DNA from: Clostridiales bacterium
GTDB lineage: Bacteria > Bacillota > Clostridia > Lachnospirales > Lachnospiraceae
NCBI GenBank assembly: GCA_022778745.1
Contig: JALFSR010000014.1
Location: 1-44,782, forward strand
Direction: 5' to 3'
Length of the DNA stretch: 44,782 nucleotides
Below, in pieces: positions 1 through 7,019 of this stretch; positions within the stretch are counted from its first letter, which is position 1, and every line of letters begins with the position of its first letter. The notes under the pieces were generated by a model. That model worked only from the letters and a program-made list of their open reading frames with translations, made no database searches and was not told the DNA's origin. The position numbers and the translations under genes are program-made.

Positions 1-163
1 TCGCAAAGTCGTGTGCCAAATGGGGGCGTTGCCCCCTTTGGAAACCCCCACAAGAAAAGGCGGTACGCTACCCCTCCACGGGGCGCATACCGCCTTTTCT
101 TGTTATCCAGCCCTCCGGCTGTATCGGTTGAGCAAAAGTCAGCGTGGGATTGATGTGGTATCT
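1..163. mobile_element. GC-rich end of a probable integrative element
   Basis: This block is visibly richer in G and C than everything to its right and has no convincing reading frame. It carries two strong hairpins (about 18-41 and 50-103). It stops where the truncated XRE gene begins. Hairpins of this kind are common near mobilisation regions of conjugative elements of gut Firmicutes, so I infer the edge of an integrative or conjugative element that lies mostly outside the window. No integrase, relaxase or attachment site is visible, so the identification is tentative. Confidence 0.35.
50..103. repeat. long hairpin, terminator-like
   Basis: The arm at 50-68 pairs with 85-103 with one mismatch, and an inner CCCC (71-74) pairs with GGGG (80-83) around a five-base loop, giving a stem of more than 20 base pairs. 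The outer ends are A-rich on one side and T-rich on the other, so it could end transcription in both directions. A second hairpin just before it (GGGGGC against GCCCCC, flanked by CCAAA and TTTGG) reinforces the picture of a structured element terminus. Confidence 0.6.
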
Positions 164-292
164 TTATCTAAGTGAACCCCCTTTTTCCCATTTATTTACA
201 GCAGGAGCTGTAACCCCAAGATAATTTGCCATTTGCTCTTGTGTCAATTGTTTTGACAAACGACGTTCTCTGATAATTTCATTTATTTTCAT
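164..292 (-). pseudogene. truncated XRE-family HTH regulator
   Basis: A 42-residue frame too short for most gene callers. It begins MKINEIIRERR, continues with LTQEQMANYLGVTAPAVNKW and EKG, and then stops. That is the Cro/C1-type helix-turn-helix up to the conserved W-E-K-G, after which intact family members continue with about 20 more residues of the DNA-binding domain and usually a C-terminal domain. A GAGGT ribosome binding site precedes the ATG, and a promoter lies upstream (355-384). The break coincides with the change in base composition near 163, so the gene was probably cut by arrival of the element on the left. A 42-residue product would lack helices 4-5 and is unlikely to fold normally. 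Confidence 0.75.
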
Positions 293-354
293 AGCGTTTA
301 CCTCATATTCAACCTTTACTTTAACTTTACATTCATTATAATGACTTCCTTGCT

Positions 355-384
355 TTTATACAATTGACCTGTTATTAAAATCAA
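355..384 (-). promoter_or_regulatory. promoter of the truncated XRE gene
   Basis: Read on the minus strand there is TTGATT at 379-384, an 18-base spacer, and TATAAA at 355-360. It lies about 65 bases before the start codon at 292. This is a plausible sigma-A promoter, suggesting that the broken gene may still be transcribed. Confidence 0.5.
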
Positions 385-417
385 CTACAAAAAATTAACC
401 AATAGTAAATTTCAAAA

Positions 418-522
418 ATGGCAAACGTGTCAGAAAGCACTCTGCAATACTTCGGTCTTGCTATCTGTGGCTCTAAGAAAAAGGTCAACAAGCTCACAGG
501 CAGTATGCCACTGTTGCGATAG
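418..522 (+). pseudogene. orphan 34-residue frame, possible gene tail
   Basis: ATG at 418 to TAG at 520-522 encodes a peptide starting MANVSESTLQYFGLAICGSK and ending in a basic tail with MPLLR. I do not recognise it. Codon choice (GGC, CTG, AAG, GTC) is richer in G and C than the flanks, and a perfect hairpin (531-579) follows the stop, which is how the 3' end of a real gene would look. An in-frame stop at 403-405 and the lack of a ribosome binding site argue that only the C-terminal end of a larger gene remains. A 77-codon frame on the opposite strand (430-663) runs through the same hairpin and I regard it as chance. Confidence 0.3.
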
Positions 523-530
523 GCTGAGCC

Positions 531-579
531 AAACAAACCGCTGGTACATGGAAAATCTCCATGCTCCAGCGGTTTGTTT
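531..579 (+). terminator. perfect stem-loop after the orphan frame
   Basis: AAACAAACCGCTGG at 531-544 is the exact reverse complement of 566-579, and an inner CATGGA/TCCATG pair extends the stem around a short loop. The right arm ends in TTTGTTTT. It follows the stop at 522 by eight bases, so terminator of the orphan frame is the simplest reading. From here to the IS3 element (580-696) I see no further feature. Confidence 0.6.
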
Positions 580-755
580 TACAGTACCATATTCAAACAA
601 TTTCGCATAACCCCATCCCCACTTCGGAAACATATCTACATTCCAAATTTCAATAAAACACACGCCCCAAACTAGCAGAAACCCTTATGTTTGATATGCT
701 CACTATATAGTAGACACATGAAATATTAAAAATCTACTATGTAAGGAGCATTTCT

Positions 756-1442
756 ATGTCCAGGAAAAAATATGATGAGGAGTTTAAGAGAAAAATTATT
801 CGTGAATACGAAGCAGGGGGTATATCATGCTATAAGCTGGGGCAGAAGTATGGCGTTGACGCGAAATGTGTGCGTTCATGGTGTCGTCTTCATAAACAGT
901 TCGGCGATGATTATCTTACCCAGAATCATTCGAATCTCAATTATTCCGCGAAATTTAAACAACAGGTTGTCCATGCTTACCTTGAAGGTGGAAAAACGTA
1001 CCAATCCGTAGCTACTGAATACGGAATATTTGCACCAACTACTGTCAGACAGTGGGTAATGATGTATAATAACCATGAAGAATTAACAGATTCCAGACCG
1101 GAGGGACTATTTAACATGGTTAAAGATACTACACGAAAAACTACATTGGATGAGCGGATACAGATAGTGGAATTCTGCATTGCCAACAATAATAACTACG
1201 CATTGACAGCGAAAGAATTCCATGTTTCCTATGGACAGGTATATTCATGGGTAAGGAAATATAATTCTGGTGGAGCAGATAAACTGATTGAAAAACGTGG
1301 TAAAACAAAATCCAAAGAAACTTTATCTGAGCAGGAACGCCTTCAAATTGAAGTCAGGATGTTGCGTGCCGAAAACAAAAAACAGCAGATGGAGATAGAC
1401 TTCTTAAAAAAACTCGAAGAAGTAGAGAGGAGGCGATTTTAG
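756..1442 (+). CDS. IS3-family transposase OrfA (DNA-binding part)
   Basis: A 228-residue protein with three successive helix-turn-helix units (about residues 1-50, 62-112 and 125-175), each with an x-VxSW/VRQW/VYSW recognition-helix ending. A leucine-zipper-like coiled coil near residues 190-225 (LSEQERLQIEVRMLRAENKK) follows. In IS3 elements OrfA binds the inverted repeats and supplies the multimerising segment of the OrfAB fusion transposase. A good AAGGAG site precedes the ATG. Seven A residues at 1406-1412 near the 3' end set up a -1 frameshift into OrfB. The length is greater than the usual ~100 residues of small OrfA proteins but fits the multi-HTH IS150-like group. Confidence 0.88.
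   Translation: MSRKKYDEEFKRKIIREYEAGGISCYKLGQKYGVDAKCVRSWCRLHKQFGDDYLTQNHSNLNYSAKFKQQVVHAYLEGGKTYQSVATEYGIFAPTTVRQWVMMYNNHEELTDSRPEGLFNMVKDTTRKTTLDERIQIVEFCIANNNNYALTAKEFHVSYGQVYSWVRKYNSGGADKLIEKRGKTKSKETLSEQERLQIEVRMLRAENKKQQMEIDFLKKLEEVERRRF
1406..1412 (+). promoter_or_regulatory. -1 programmed frameshift heptamer
   Basis: In the OrfA frame the sequence reads TTA-AAA-AAA-CTC, giving an A-AAA-AAA slippery heptamer. After a -1 slip the frame stays open through 1412-1457 and runs directly into OrfB, producing an OrfAB fusion. IS3-family transposases are usually made this way. Confidence 0.7.
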
Positions 1443-1456
1443 AAAGGACACGTCAC

Positions 1457-2347
1457 TTGTCCACATATCTTGCAATTAAAGAGTTAACAGAGGCAAATAT
1501 GGGTTACTCTGTCATGGAATTGTGTAGATTAGGCGGGATAAGCCGTGCTTCTTATTATAAATGGCTGAATCGTACCGATAGTCCAAATGATGTCTTGAAT
1601 AAAAAAATAGCTGAGAAAATAGAAACCATGCATGCAGAACATCCAGATATGGGATACCGTCGTTTAAGGGATACTCTTGAACATGATGAAAATATTTGTG
1701 TAAATGAGAAACGGGTATTACGCATCTGCCGCAAAAAGAAGATTCAATCCATTGTAAAAGGGCGCCATAATTGCTGTACGAAACCGGCATCTGATCCGGC
1801 GTATGTGGCAGAAAACATTTTAAACCGTGAGTTCGAAACAGATAAGCCAAATGAGAAATGGGTAACTGATGTTACCGAATTTAAATATGGAGTAGGGACA
1901 GAGAATGCTGGTAAAATATATTTAAGTGCAATCATAGATCTGTGTGACAAAAGACCTGTTTCTTATGTAATTAGTGATCACAATGACAATCTATTGGTGT
2001 TTGATACATTTGACATGGCAGTAAAAGAAAATCCGGATGCACACCCACTGTTCCATTCGGACAGAGGATATCAGTATACAAGTAATGATTTTCGACAGAG
2101 AATACGGAAAGCAGGAATGACACAGAGCATGTCGCGTGTCGCAAGATGTATTGACAATGGCCCTATGGAAGGATTCTGGGGACTGATGAAACGAGAGATG
2201 TATTATACGAAAAAATATGAAACAAAGACAGAATTGACAGGGGCGATACATGGTTACATGGATTATTACACGAACAAGCGTGTCCAAAGAAAACTTGGAA
2301 AGCTGACACCAATAGAGTTTCATCAAAAAATGATATTAGCTGCATAA
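1457..2347 (+). CDS. IS3-family transposase OrfB (DDE integrase domain)
   Basis: A 296-residue catalytic half lying in the -1 frame relative to OrfA. An N-terminal HTH_21-type segment (HPDMGYRRLRDTLE) precedes an rve-type integrase core. The three acidic residues are in WVTDVTEF, HSDRGYQYTS and NGPMEGFWGLMKREMY, which is the expected DDE layout. TTG at 1457 is the first start codon in the frame, but the functional protein is probably the OrfAB fusion made by frameshift. The frame is complete with no internal stop. It joins element ends to target DNA via a circular intermediate, as in the rest of the family. Confidence 0.9.
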   Translation: MSTYLAIKELTEANMGYSVMELCRLGGISRASYYKWLNRTDSPNDVLNKKIAEKIETMHAEHPDMGYRRLRDTLEHDENICVNEKRVLRICRKKKIQSIVKGRHNCCTKPASDPAYVAENILNREFETDKPNEKWVTDVTEFKYGVGTENAGKIYLSAIIDLCDKRPVSYVISDHNDNLLVFDTFDMAVKENPDAHPLFHSDRGYQYTSNDFRQRIRKAGMTQSMSRVARCIDNGPMEGFWGLMKREMYYTKKYETKTELTGAIHGYMDYYTNKRVQRKLGKLTPIEFHQKMILAA

Positions 2348-2351
2348 AATT

Positions 2352-2371
2352 GCCGCCCTGTTACGGGCGGC
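2352..2371 (+). terminator. hairpin at the end of the IS3 transposase
   Basis: GCCGCCC (2352-2358) pairs with GGGCGGC (2365-2371) around a six-base loop, four bases after the OrfB stop. No U-run follows, so it may protect or insulate the transcript rather than act as an efficient intrinsic terminator. Confidence 0.45.
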
Positions 2372-2428
2372 CAAAGCCAAAAAACTTTTGATATTTAAAA
2401 TGTCTACTTGACGGGTAGCACACCATAC

Positions 2429-2454
2429 AAAAGGGTCAAAATATCTTTTGACCC
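2429..2454 (-). terminator. intrinsic terminator of yqeY
   Basis: On the minus strand a perfect nine-base-pair stem (GGGTCAAAA at 2433-2441 with 2446-2454, loop of four) is followed by TTTT (2432-2429). It lies about 30 bases beyond the yqeY stop. The IS3 element is inserted immediately on its far side, so the terminator was spared. Confidence 0.75.
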
Positions 2455-2485
2455 CAACATTATTTATAACTTATCTACTAAAAAA

Positions 2486-2929
2486 TTACATCATAGAAGA
2501 TAAAATCTGGTTTACTAATTTTGTATCTGCTTTTCCCTTTACTTGCGGCATTAATGTCTTCATAATGCGGCCTTTATCTTTGTTTGTTGGTACAGTAATT
2601 TCAAGTGAAGATAATACATTTGCAATGACTTCTTTAATTTCAGATTCATCCATCATCTTTGGAGCAAATTCTTCATAAACGGAAATACGAAGTTTGCATT
2701 CTTCAATAATATCAGTACGATTTTCTGGCGTAGATTCAAGTGTCTCTTTTGTCTGTTTAATTTCTTTTAATACAACAACATTTTCTTCTTCCTCTGTCAA
2801 GTCTGAGTGCTTGTCGATCGCTGCATTTTTTAAAACCGTAAGGAGCATCGACAAAGCATCTTTTCTTGGCTTATCTTTTGCTTTCATCGCAGCAACCATA
2901 GCTGCTCTGACTGTATCAATTTTAGACAT
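2486..2929 (-). CDS. yqeY: GatB/YqeY domain protein
   Basis: 147 residues, the usual length for stand-alone YqeY proteins, entirely alpha-helical by composition. The C-terminal half matches the GatB C-terminal/YqeY domain, which in the amidotransferase subunit GatB contacts tRNA; free YqeY has been proposed to act on tRNA or RNA, but its role is not settled. N-terminal MSKIDTVRAAMVAAMKAKDK and the late motif GRIMKTLMPQVKGKADTKLV are typical. The gene has its own strong promoter (2959-2987), an AAAGGA ribosome binding site and a terminator, so it is a monocistronic unit, although it lies close to the sigma-like gene on the same strand. Confidence 0.85.
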   Translation of the reverse strand: MSKIDTVRAAMVAAMKAKDKPRKDALSMLLTVLKNAAIDKHSDLTEEEENVVVLKEIKQTKETLESTPENRTDIIEECKLRISVYEEFAPKMMDESEIKEVIANVLSSLEITVPTNKDKGRIMKTLMPQVKGKADTKLVNQILSSMM

Positions 2930-2958
2930 AATATCATCCTTTCTTTGTTGTTTTTTTC

Positions 2959-2987
2959 ATTATAGCAGGATTGAAAAAATTGGTCAA
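2959..2987 (-). promoter_or_regulatory. sigma-A promoter of yqeY
   Basis: On the minus strand TTGACC (2982-2987) is separated by exactly 17 bases from TATAAT (2959-2964), near-consensus. The predicted transcription start is about 25 bases before the ATG at 2929. Confidence 0.8.
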
Positions 2988-3029
2988 CCAAACAAAATAG
3001 AATACATCTTTGATCAATGGGATATTTGG

Positions 3030-3533
3030 TTAAATCGCATTTAATGCTGTTTTCATCAGTTCTTTCACTTCATCGACAGAGATCTGCATTTTTTCTGCCA
3101 CCTCTTCTACCGTCACTTGGCGACCAAGCTCTTCTGTAAGACGAGCTGTCACTTCATTCATAACATTAATATAAGCCGCCATCTTCTCACCGATAGAATC
3201 AGATCCTTTTTGTTCCTGAATTGCCGCTTCCATAGCCTGCTCAATCCGTTCCTGCGCAAATGGAAGGAAAGAGCCGCCCTCATATTCGTATACAGCCATC
3301 GTCAATGCCATATTGCCTTCCTGTACTAAATCGGAAAATACAACTCCTTGATCGGCATAGTTTTTCGCAATTTCAATGACTTGTTCTAAATTTCCCTCAA
3401 TCAAACGGTTTCCCACTGACTGATCTCCCATTTCCAACGCTTCTGACAATTCCTCTATTTCCTCTCTCGTACAAGGCTGGATTCCTTCCAGTTCTTTTTC
3501 ATACATTTGATAAAATTTATTTTGTTCATCCAT
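3030..3533 (-). CDS. sigma-70-like protein without regions 2.4 and 4
   Basis: 167 residues. The segment LIEGNLEQVIEIAKNYADQG with VVFSDLVQEGNMAL corresponds to sigma-70 region 2.1-2.2, the core-RNA-polymerase-binding part. Where region 2.3-2.4 should carry the aromatic strand-melting residues and -10 contacts there is an acidic stretch (FAQERIEQAMEAAIQEQ). ARLTEELGRQVTVEEVAEKM matches region 3, and the protein ends there with no region 4. It may therefore bind polymerase or another sigma partner but not recognise promoters. I chose the ATG at 3533 (codon 5 of the longest frame) because the AAAGGA site is about 11 bases before it, whereas it abuts the ATG at 3545. The gene starts right after the helicase stop, so the two are probably cotranscribed. 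A regulatory or anti-sigma-like role is inference. Confidence 0.7.
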   Translation of the reverse strand: MDEQNKFYQMYEKELEGIQPCTREEIEELSEALEMGDQSVGNRLIEGNLEQVIEIAKNYADQGVVFSDLVQEGNMALTMAVYEYEGGSFLPFAQERIEQAMEAAIQEQKGSDSIGEKMAAYINVMNEVTARLTEELGRQVTVEEVAEKMQISVDEVKELMKTALNAI

Positions 3534-3534
3534 T

Positions 3535-5961
3535 TCAAAATACATCCTTTCTTTTTTTAATATTTTTCCAAAATTGTCTCAGTTTTTCTGAAACATGATG
3601 CAAACTTGTCACTTCATAATCTGCCCATTCAATCGGAAACTGACTGATATACTCTTCTCTTAAAAACCGATCATCAAGCAGTGCAATAACGCCATAATCT
3701 TGCTCTGTCCGAATTAACCTTCCTGCCGCCTGCATCACTTTATTCATCGCTGGATACCGATACGCATAGGCAAACCCATCCATTTCTTTTTCCTCATAAA
3801 ATCGTTTTAATATTTCACGTTCTGCACATACTTGCGGCAGACTTGCTCCAATCATAATGACTCCGATCAATCGCTTTCCTTTTAAATCAATTCCTTCTGA
3901 AAAAATACCGCCGCTGACGCAAAATCCAACAAAACTTTTCTCATTTTGTTCTGTAAATGCCTCTAAAAACTGCTCTCGTTCATGTTCAGTCATACTGTTT
4001 TTCTGCACTTGATATTCATACACTAACGTCTGCTGCTCTATTATTGATAATACATCCATCATATATCCATAGGATGGGAAAAACACAAGATAATTTCCAT
4101 GTTTTGCACCTGCAATTGATGCAATATATTGTACTATTTTTTGATATTCTGTGCGTACTCGTCTTGAATAACGGCTTGTCACATCATTTCCAATCAGCAA
4201 TAATCGCTTTGTTGTATCAAATGGAGAGTGAGCATAGATCGCATAATCGTTTTGCTCTCCACTGAGCAGCTGCTTATAATAACGAATGGGAAGCATTGTT
4301 GCGGAAAAAAACACACTGCTCATTCCTTGATCAAGACAGGCACGGATTTCTTTAGCTGGATTCACACAAAGAATTTTTACAACAAATCTGCCCTCTTCCA
4401 AATGCTGTGTATAGACACGATAATTTTCATCCATACGGTCATATGCAGCAAGAAAATTTCGCAGAGAAAAGAAAAATTCACTATCTTCTTTGCTTCGCCG
4501 ATATTCTGGATGAGATTCTTCCCATTTTTGCAGTTCTCCAAACAACGTTTCCACAGCAAGCACAAGTGCACCTATTCCTTCTCCTTCTTCTAACTGCTTC
4601 CATGTGTCACATTCTCTTTTCAGCTGAAGCATGATGCGATTACAGCGATCTAGTTTCTTTATCAATGTTACGCTTGCTTTCATTCGCCGCTTTGCTTCCA
4701 AAAATGTCTCTTTTATCAACACTGCACTATACATCTCTCTTGCACGCTCGACAAGATTATGTGCTTCATCTATAAAAAATAAATATTCCCCTGTCGTAGT
4801 CTCTGCAAAATAGCGCTGCAGCCGAATATTTGGATCAAATACATAATTATAATCGCATATAATAGCATCCATCCAAGTACTTACATCCAGACACATCTCG
4901 AATGGACATACATTATGTTTTTGCGCATATGCCAAAATAACTTCTCTTGATGCTTCTGTTTCATTTGTAATCAAATCAAACACTGCATGATTCACACGGT
5001 CAAAATGTCCTTTTGCTCTCGGACAGCTTATTGGATTGCAGTCCATTTCTGGAATCACACAAAGTTTTTCTTTTGCAGTAATCGTTACACTTGAAAGCTT
5101 CATTCCATTTTTTCTCATAACTTGAAAACTTTCCTCTGCCACTGCTCGTGTAATCGTCTTCGCAGTCAGATAAAAAATTTTATCTCCATATCCTTCTCCA
5201 ACTGCTTTCACTGCTGGAAATAGAACGGAAATTGTCTTTCCAATGCCTGTCGGTGCCTGAATAAAAAGGCGTGTCTGTCTTATAATTGAGCGGTATACTG
5301 ATACAACAATATCCCTTTGTCCTTTTCGATAAGCAAACGGAAATTCCATCCCTTGTATCGACGCTTTCCTCTCCCGCCGATGCAAATAAAGAAACTTCGC
5401 CCATTTTCCATATTCATTGATATATTCCATAAACTGCTGCTTTAATTGATCAGCATTATAATAATATCGAAAGCGTTTTATTTCTTCCGTATCAAGGTTA
5501 CAATACGTCATCTGAATCCATGCACTGTCTAACTCATTATTTTGTACATACATATATGCATAGCAAATCGCCTGTGCCTTATGAACAGGAAATGCATCCT
5601 CGAATTTTGCAACATCTTGGTACATTCCTTTGATCTCATCAATCGTAACCGCCTCATCTTCTTTTATGATGCCATCTGCCCGTCCTTCTACTATAATTTC
5701 TATTTCATCCTCAAAATCTACAGTATGATTATCCGTTTCTTCTTGTGAGACAGCAAGTGTAACTTTTGTCTTCAATCCAACTTCGGCCTCATAGTTTGAT
5801 CCCATCTGCTTTTGAATCTTTCTATGCATTCGTCCGCCAGCAAGCATTGCCTCTCGCTCCATCGCCGTACTTGTGCGATTATCTAAGTCACCCGAACGCA
5901 TTACAAATTCTACCAGAGTACGCACCGATATTCGAATGCATCTGTCATTCAACCGTTCCAT
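3535..5961 (-). CDS. Cas4/RecB-like nuclease fused to XPD/DinG helicase
   Basis: 808 residues. The N-terminal ~200 residues resemble a PD-(D/E)XK nuclease: GRAD (D96), DEIK (E109, K111) and HKAQAICYAYMY (Q130), the layout of RecB/AddB/Cas4 nucleases. A superfamily 2 helicase follows: Walker A APTGIGKT (236-243), DEAH box in FIDEAHNL, and motif VI AAGRLIRTEQDYG. Between motifs I and II, cysteines in LCVIPEMDCNPISC and VCPFEMC fit the iron-sulfur cluster of XPD/DinG enzymes, which unwind DNA 5' to 3'. The family is annotated in many Firmicutes as a Rad3-related or ATP-dependent DNA helicase; its pathway is not established. It is divergent from mrp, an Fe-S carrier, across a 140-base gap. The start has a GGAGGG site. 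Confidence 0.85.
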   Translation of the reverse strand: MERLNDRCIRISVRTLVEFVMRSGDLDNRTSTAMEREAMLAGGRMHRKIQKQMGSNYEAEVGLKTKVTLAVSQEETDNHTVDFEDEIEIIVEGRADGIIKEDEAVTIDEIKGMYQDVAKFEDAFPVHKAQAICYAYMYVQNNELDSAWIQMTYCNLDTEEIKRFRYYYNADQLKQQFMEYINEYGKWAKFLYLHRRERKASIQGMEFPFAYRKGQRDIVVSVYRSIIRQTRLFIQAPTGIGKTISVLFPAVKAVGEGYGDKIFYLTAKTITRAVAEESFQVMRKNGMKLSSVTITAKEKLCVIPEMDCNPISCPRAKGHFDRVNHAVFDLITNETEASREVILAYAQKHNVCPFEMCLDVSTWMDAIICDYNYVFDPNIRLQRYFAETTTGEYLFFIDEAHNLVERAREMYSAVLIKETFLEAKRRMKASVTLIKKLDRCNRIMLQLKRECDTWKQLEEGEGIGALVLAVETLFGELQKWEESHPEYRRSKEDSEFFFSLRNFLAAYDRMDENYRVYTQHLEEGRFVVKILCVNPAKEIRACLDQGMSSVFFSATMLPIRYYKQLLSGEQNDYAIYAHSPFDTTKRLLLIGNDVTSRYSRRVRTEYQKIVQYIASIAGAKHGNYLVFFPSYGYMMDVLSIIEQQTLVYEYQVQKNSMTEHEREQFLEAFTEQNEKSFVGFCVSGGIFSEGIDLKGKRLIGVIMIGASLPQVCAEREILKRFYEEKEMDGFAYAYRYPAMNKVMQAAGRLIRTEQDYGVIALLDDRFLREEYISQFPIEWADYEVTSLHHVSEKLRQFWKNIKKRKDVF

Positions 5962-6009
5962 ACTATCCCTCCATCCTTACAAATATTTCCGAACAAACAT
6001 TGTTTTTTT

Positions 6010-6038
6010 TTGCTGTCTGTGTTACACTTCTTTATAGT
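6010..6038 (+). promoter_or_regulatory. promoter of mrp
   Basis: TTGCTG (6010-6015), a 17-base spacer and TATAGT (6033-6038). The inverted repeat AGAATG-N7-CATTCT at 6043-6061 lies at the expected transcription start and could be an operator or a small 5' hairpin. Confidence 0.65.
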
Positions 6039-6101
6039 TTCGAGAATGTTGCATACATTCTTGTTGCAAAACGAATATGAGAAACGATTTGGAGGAAAAT
6101 C

Positions 6102-6929
6102 ATGAGTAAAGAATGTACTAATCAGTCTTGTACTAAAGAATCTTGTGAAGGCTGTTCTCATAAGCAGACGGACTTTTCCGTTGATGCAAATGCAAACAGC
6201 CATGTAAAAAAAGTAATTGGTGTTGTGAGCGGAAAAGGAGGTGTCGGCAAATCTCTTGTCACTTCTTTAATGGCATGTGCAATGCAAAAGAAAGGATATT
6301 CTACTGCTATATTAGATGCTGATATCACTGGTCCTTCTATTCCAAAAATGTTTGGAGTTCACGATAAAGCAACTCAGGCATTCGACAACAGCATTCAGCC
6401 GCTGTATTCCAATAACGGTACTGCTATGATGTCTGTCAATCTCTTATTGGAAGATGAGACAGATCCCGTTATATGGAGAGGTCCAGTTATCGCTAACGTA
6501 GTAAAACAATTTTGGAGCGATGTATGTTGGGGCGATGTTGATTATATGTTTGTAGATATGCCTCCTGGTACTGGAGATGTTCCACTTACTGTATTTCAAT
6601 CCCTTCCTGTAGATGGTATTATTATTGTTACTACTCCTCAGGATCTTGTATCTATGATCGTCTCAAAGGCAGTTCATATGGCAGATGCAATGAATATTCC
6701 AATCTTAGGAATCGTGGAAAATATGTCTTACTTTGTCTGTCCAAATTGCAACGAAAAGCATTATATTTTCGGAAACAATGATATTCATACAGTTGCTGCT
6801 ACTTTTGCCATCCCACTTGCTGCAACATTGCCAATGGATCCTGCACTCGCAAAACTTTGTGATGAGGGACAAATTGAACAATGGGATACTTCATCCATTG
6901 ACGATTTGACTAAATTATTAGAAGCATAA
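6102..6929 (+). CDS. mrp: Mrp/NBP35-family Fe-S cluster carrier ATPase
   Basis: 275 residues. A cysteine-rich N-terminus (C5, C10, C15 and C18) is followed by the deviant Walker A GVVSGKGGVGKS (residues 40-51), the ILDADITGPS switch region, DMPPGTGD, and a CPNC pair near the C-terminus. These are the hallmarks of ApbC/Mrp/NBP35 P-loop ATPases, which bridge an Fe-S cluster between subunits through the CxxC pair and deliver it to apo-proteins in the cytosol. The N-terminal cysteine cluster is the NBP35-like variant typical of Clostridia; the MIP18 (DUF59) domain found in some Mrp proteins is absent. An AAAcgaTTTGGAGG leader supplies the ribosome binding site. It is divergent from a predicted Fe-S helicase, a possible client. 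Confidence 0.93.
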   Translation: MSKECTNQSCTKESCEGCSHKQTDFSVDANANSHVKKVIGVVSGKGGVGKSLVTSLMACAMQKKGYSTAILDADITGPSIPKMFGVHDKATQAFDNSIQPLYSNNGTAMMSVNLLLEDETDPVIWRGPVIANVVKQFWSDVCWGDVDYMFVDMPPGTGDVPLTVFQSLPVDGIIIVTTPQDLVSMIVSKAVHMADAMNIPILGIVENMSYFVCPNCNEKHYIFGNNDIHTVAATFAIPLAATLPMDPALAKLCDEGQIEQWDTSSIDDLTKLLEA

Positions 6930-6978
6930 AACAGCATTGAACAGCAAATGCTACCAGAAAGGAGAATGGCATTCTTCC

Positions 6979-7013
6979 CACCACCTAAAGGTAGTGGGTT
7001 GCGTGCCTGACAC
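6979..7013 (+). repeat. two small hairpins in the ribU leader
   Basis: CCCACCACCT pairs with AGGTAGTGGG (6979-6999, one mismatch), and CGTG (7002-7005) pairs with CACG (7010-7013 region) right after it. Short CCCACCACCT-type palindromes are often seen in IS200/IS605-type ends, so a palindromic relic is possible. The structure fills the space where the ribU ribosome binding site should be. Confidence 0.5.
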
Positions 7014-7019
7014 GAATTT

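Larger units (their letters stand above)
697..2420 (+). mobile_element. IS3-family insertion sequence (IS150-like)
   Basis: The element is about 1,724 bp, bounded by imperfect inverted repeats: the left end begins TGCTCACTATATAGTAGACA, and the right end read in reverse begins TGCTACCCGTCAAGTAGACA, with similarity continuing for roughly 35 bases. It encodes overlapping-frame OrfA and OrfB with a slippery run between them and ends with a GC-rich hairpin (2352-2371). No convincing 3-4 bp target duplication is visible (GATA on the left, CACC on the right), so it is either old or has recombined. It sits against the yqeY terminator, 12 bases from that hairpin. All catalytic residues are present, so it may be active. 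Confidence 0.85.

Noticed and set aside
430..663. 77-codon frame on the minus strand left of the IS3 element
   Set aside because: It reads straight through a perfect 49-nt hairpin, has no ribosome binding site, and its residues match no family I know; the opposite-strand frame at 418-522 has better coding character.
6930..7019. FMN riboswitch ahead of ribU
   Set aside because: The gap is short and contains none of the conserved RFN-element segments; only two small hairpins are present.
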